From contig CALAUZ010000099.1 of the NCBI GenBank assembly GCA_937892105.1, positions 1 to 14,858 on the forward strand: a DNA stretch of 14,858 nucleotides. Reading direction: 5' to 3'. The notes beneath the pieces are model-generated. The model searched no databases, had not been told where the DNA came from, and saw nothing but the letters and a program-made list of their open reading frames with translations. This stretch comes from an uncultured Fretibacterium sp. (GTDB lineage Bacteria > Synergistota > Synergistia > Synergistales > Aminobacteriaceae). The position numbers and the translations under genes are program-made. Positions 14,577-14,858 of this stretch are shown here, in pieces; within the stretch, counting starts at the first letter, position 1; each line of letters opens with the position of its first letter.

Positions 14577-14858
14577 ATGAAACTTAAACCATTAGGCGAC
14601 AGAATAGTAGTGAAGGTACTTGAGCGCGAAGAGAAGACAAAGAGCGGATTATTCCTTCCCGATACAGCAAAAGAGAAGCCGACAGAGGGTGAAGTTCTCG
14701 CGGTAGGAACAGGCAAAGTTCTCGACAATGGCCAGAAACAGCCCGTAGAAGTCAAAGTAGGCGACAGGATAATATTCAGCAAGTATGCAGGAACAGAAGT
14801 AAAACTTGACGGCGAAGAACTCGTAATATTCAGCGAACGGGATGTACTCGCAATCGTA
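14577..14858 (+). CDS. groES: Co-chaperonin GroES (10 kDa), C-terminal end cut by window edge
   Basis: GroES forms the heptameric lid of the GroEL folding chamber in the cytoplasm. The 94 codons present start [18 protein letters not shown], followed by the mobile loop with [18 protein letters not shown], the [10 protein letters not shown] turn, [18 protein letters not shown] and the final ERDVLAIV. The normal length is about 94-97, so only the last residue or two and the stop are missing. AGGAGG lies 11 bases before the ATG. A CIRCE operator and promoter upstream show heat-shock control, and groEL is expected just outside the window. Confidence 0.98.
   Translation, partial: MKLKPLGDRIVVKVLEREEKTKSGLFLPDTAKEKPTEGEVLAVGTGKVLDNGQKQPVEVKVGDRIIFSKYAGTEVKLDGEELVIFSERDVLAIV

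Overview
The window looks like a piece of an anaerobic, amino-acid- or organic-acid-using bacterium. Several carboxylate/amino-acid uptake systems with binding proteins, a short groE promoter with a CIRCE operator, and many Sec-exported proteins would fit a gut Synergistota (Synergistaceae-like) genome. That assignment rests on gene content only and is tentative; Negativicutes or another Firmicute is possible.

Layout. Positions 1-936 (minus) carry the N-terminal 312 codons of a divergent ATP-type phosphoenolpyruvate carboxykinase, cut by the window edge. It is divergent from a two-gene TRAP-TAXI transporter on the plus strand (binding protein 1102-2127, fused permease 2131-4134). This converges, across a bidirectional-looking hairpin, on a second TRAP-TAXI transporter on the minus strand (permease 4245-6155, binding protein 6152-7123, ATGA overlap). 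Next on the minus strand come a CcdA/DsbD-like membrane protein (7333-8040) and, upstream of it, a compact run of cupin (10570-11055), wrecked alpha/beta hydrolase (10234-10567), exported carboxymuconolactone-decarboxylase-like protein (9474-10232) and exported SUMF1-like/flavodoxin fusion (8125-9474). A tripartite tricarboxylate transporter (tctC-tctB-tctA, minus strand, 14205 to 11225) follows, and the right end holds the start of the groES(-groEL) operon on the plus strand behind a sigma70-like promoter and a CIRCE element.

How it fits together. Three binding-protein-dependent, ion-gradient-driven uptake systems for small organic anions sit within about 13 kb, next to an enzyme at the PEP/oxaloacetate node. 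The middle operon looks like a small envelope redox or detoxification module: flavodoxin, CMD protein, MnHNL-like cupin and a thiol-relay membrane protein.

Most unusual points: the exported SUMF1-like/flavodoxin fusion that lacks the formylglycine-generating cysteines; an intrinsic terminator whose U-tract runs directly into the Shine-Dalgarno of the CcdA gene; a hydrolase gene with an internal deletion plus frame change; and a clear change in base composition and codon choice inside the first TRAP permease gene (about 2650-3050), which could be a recombination junction or an assembly chimera. I saw no tRNA, rRNA, insertion sequence or CRISPR array.
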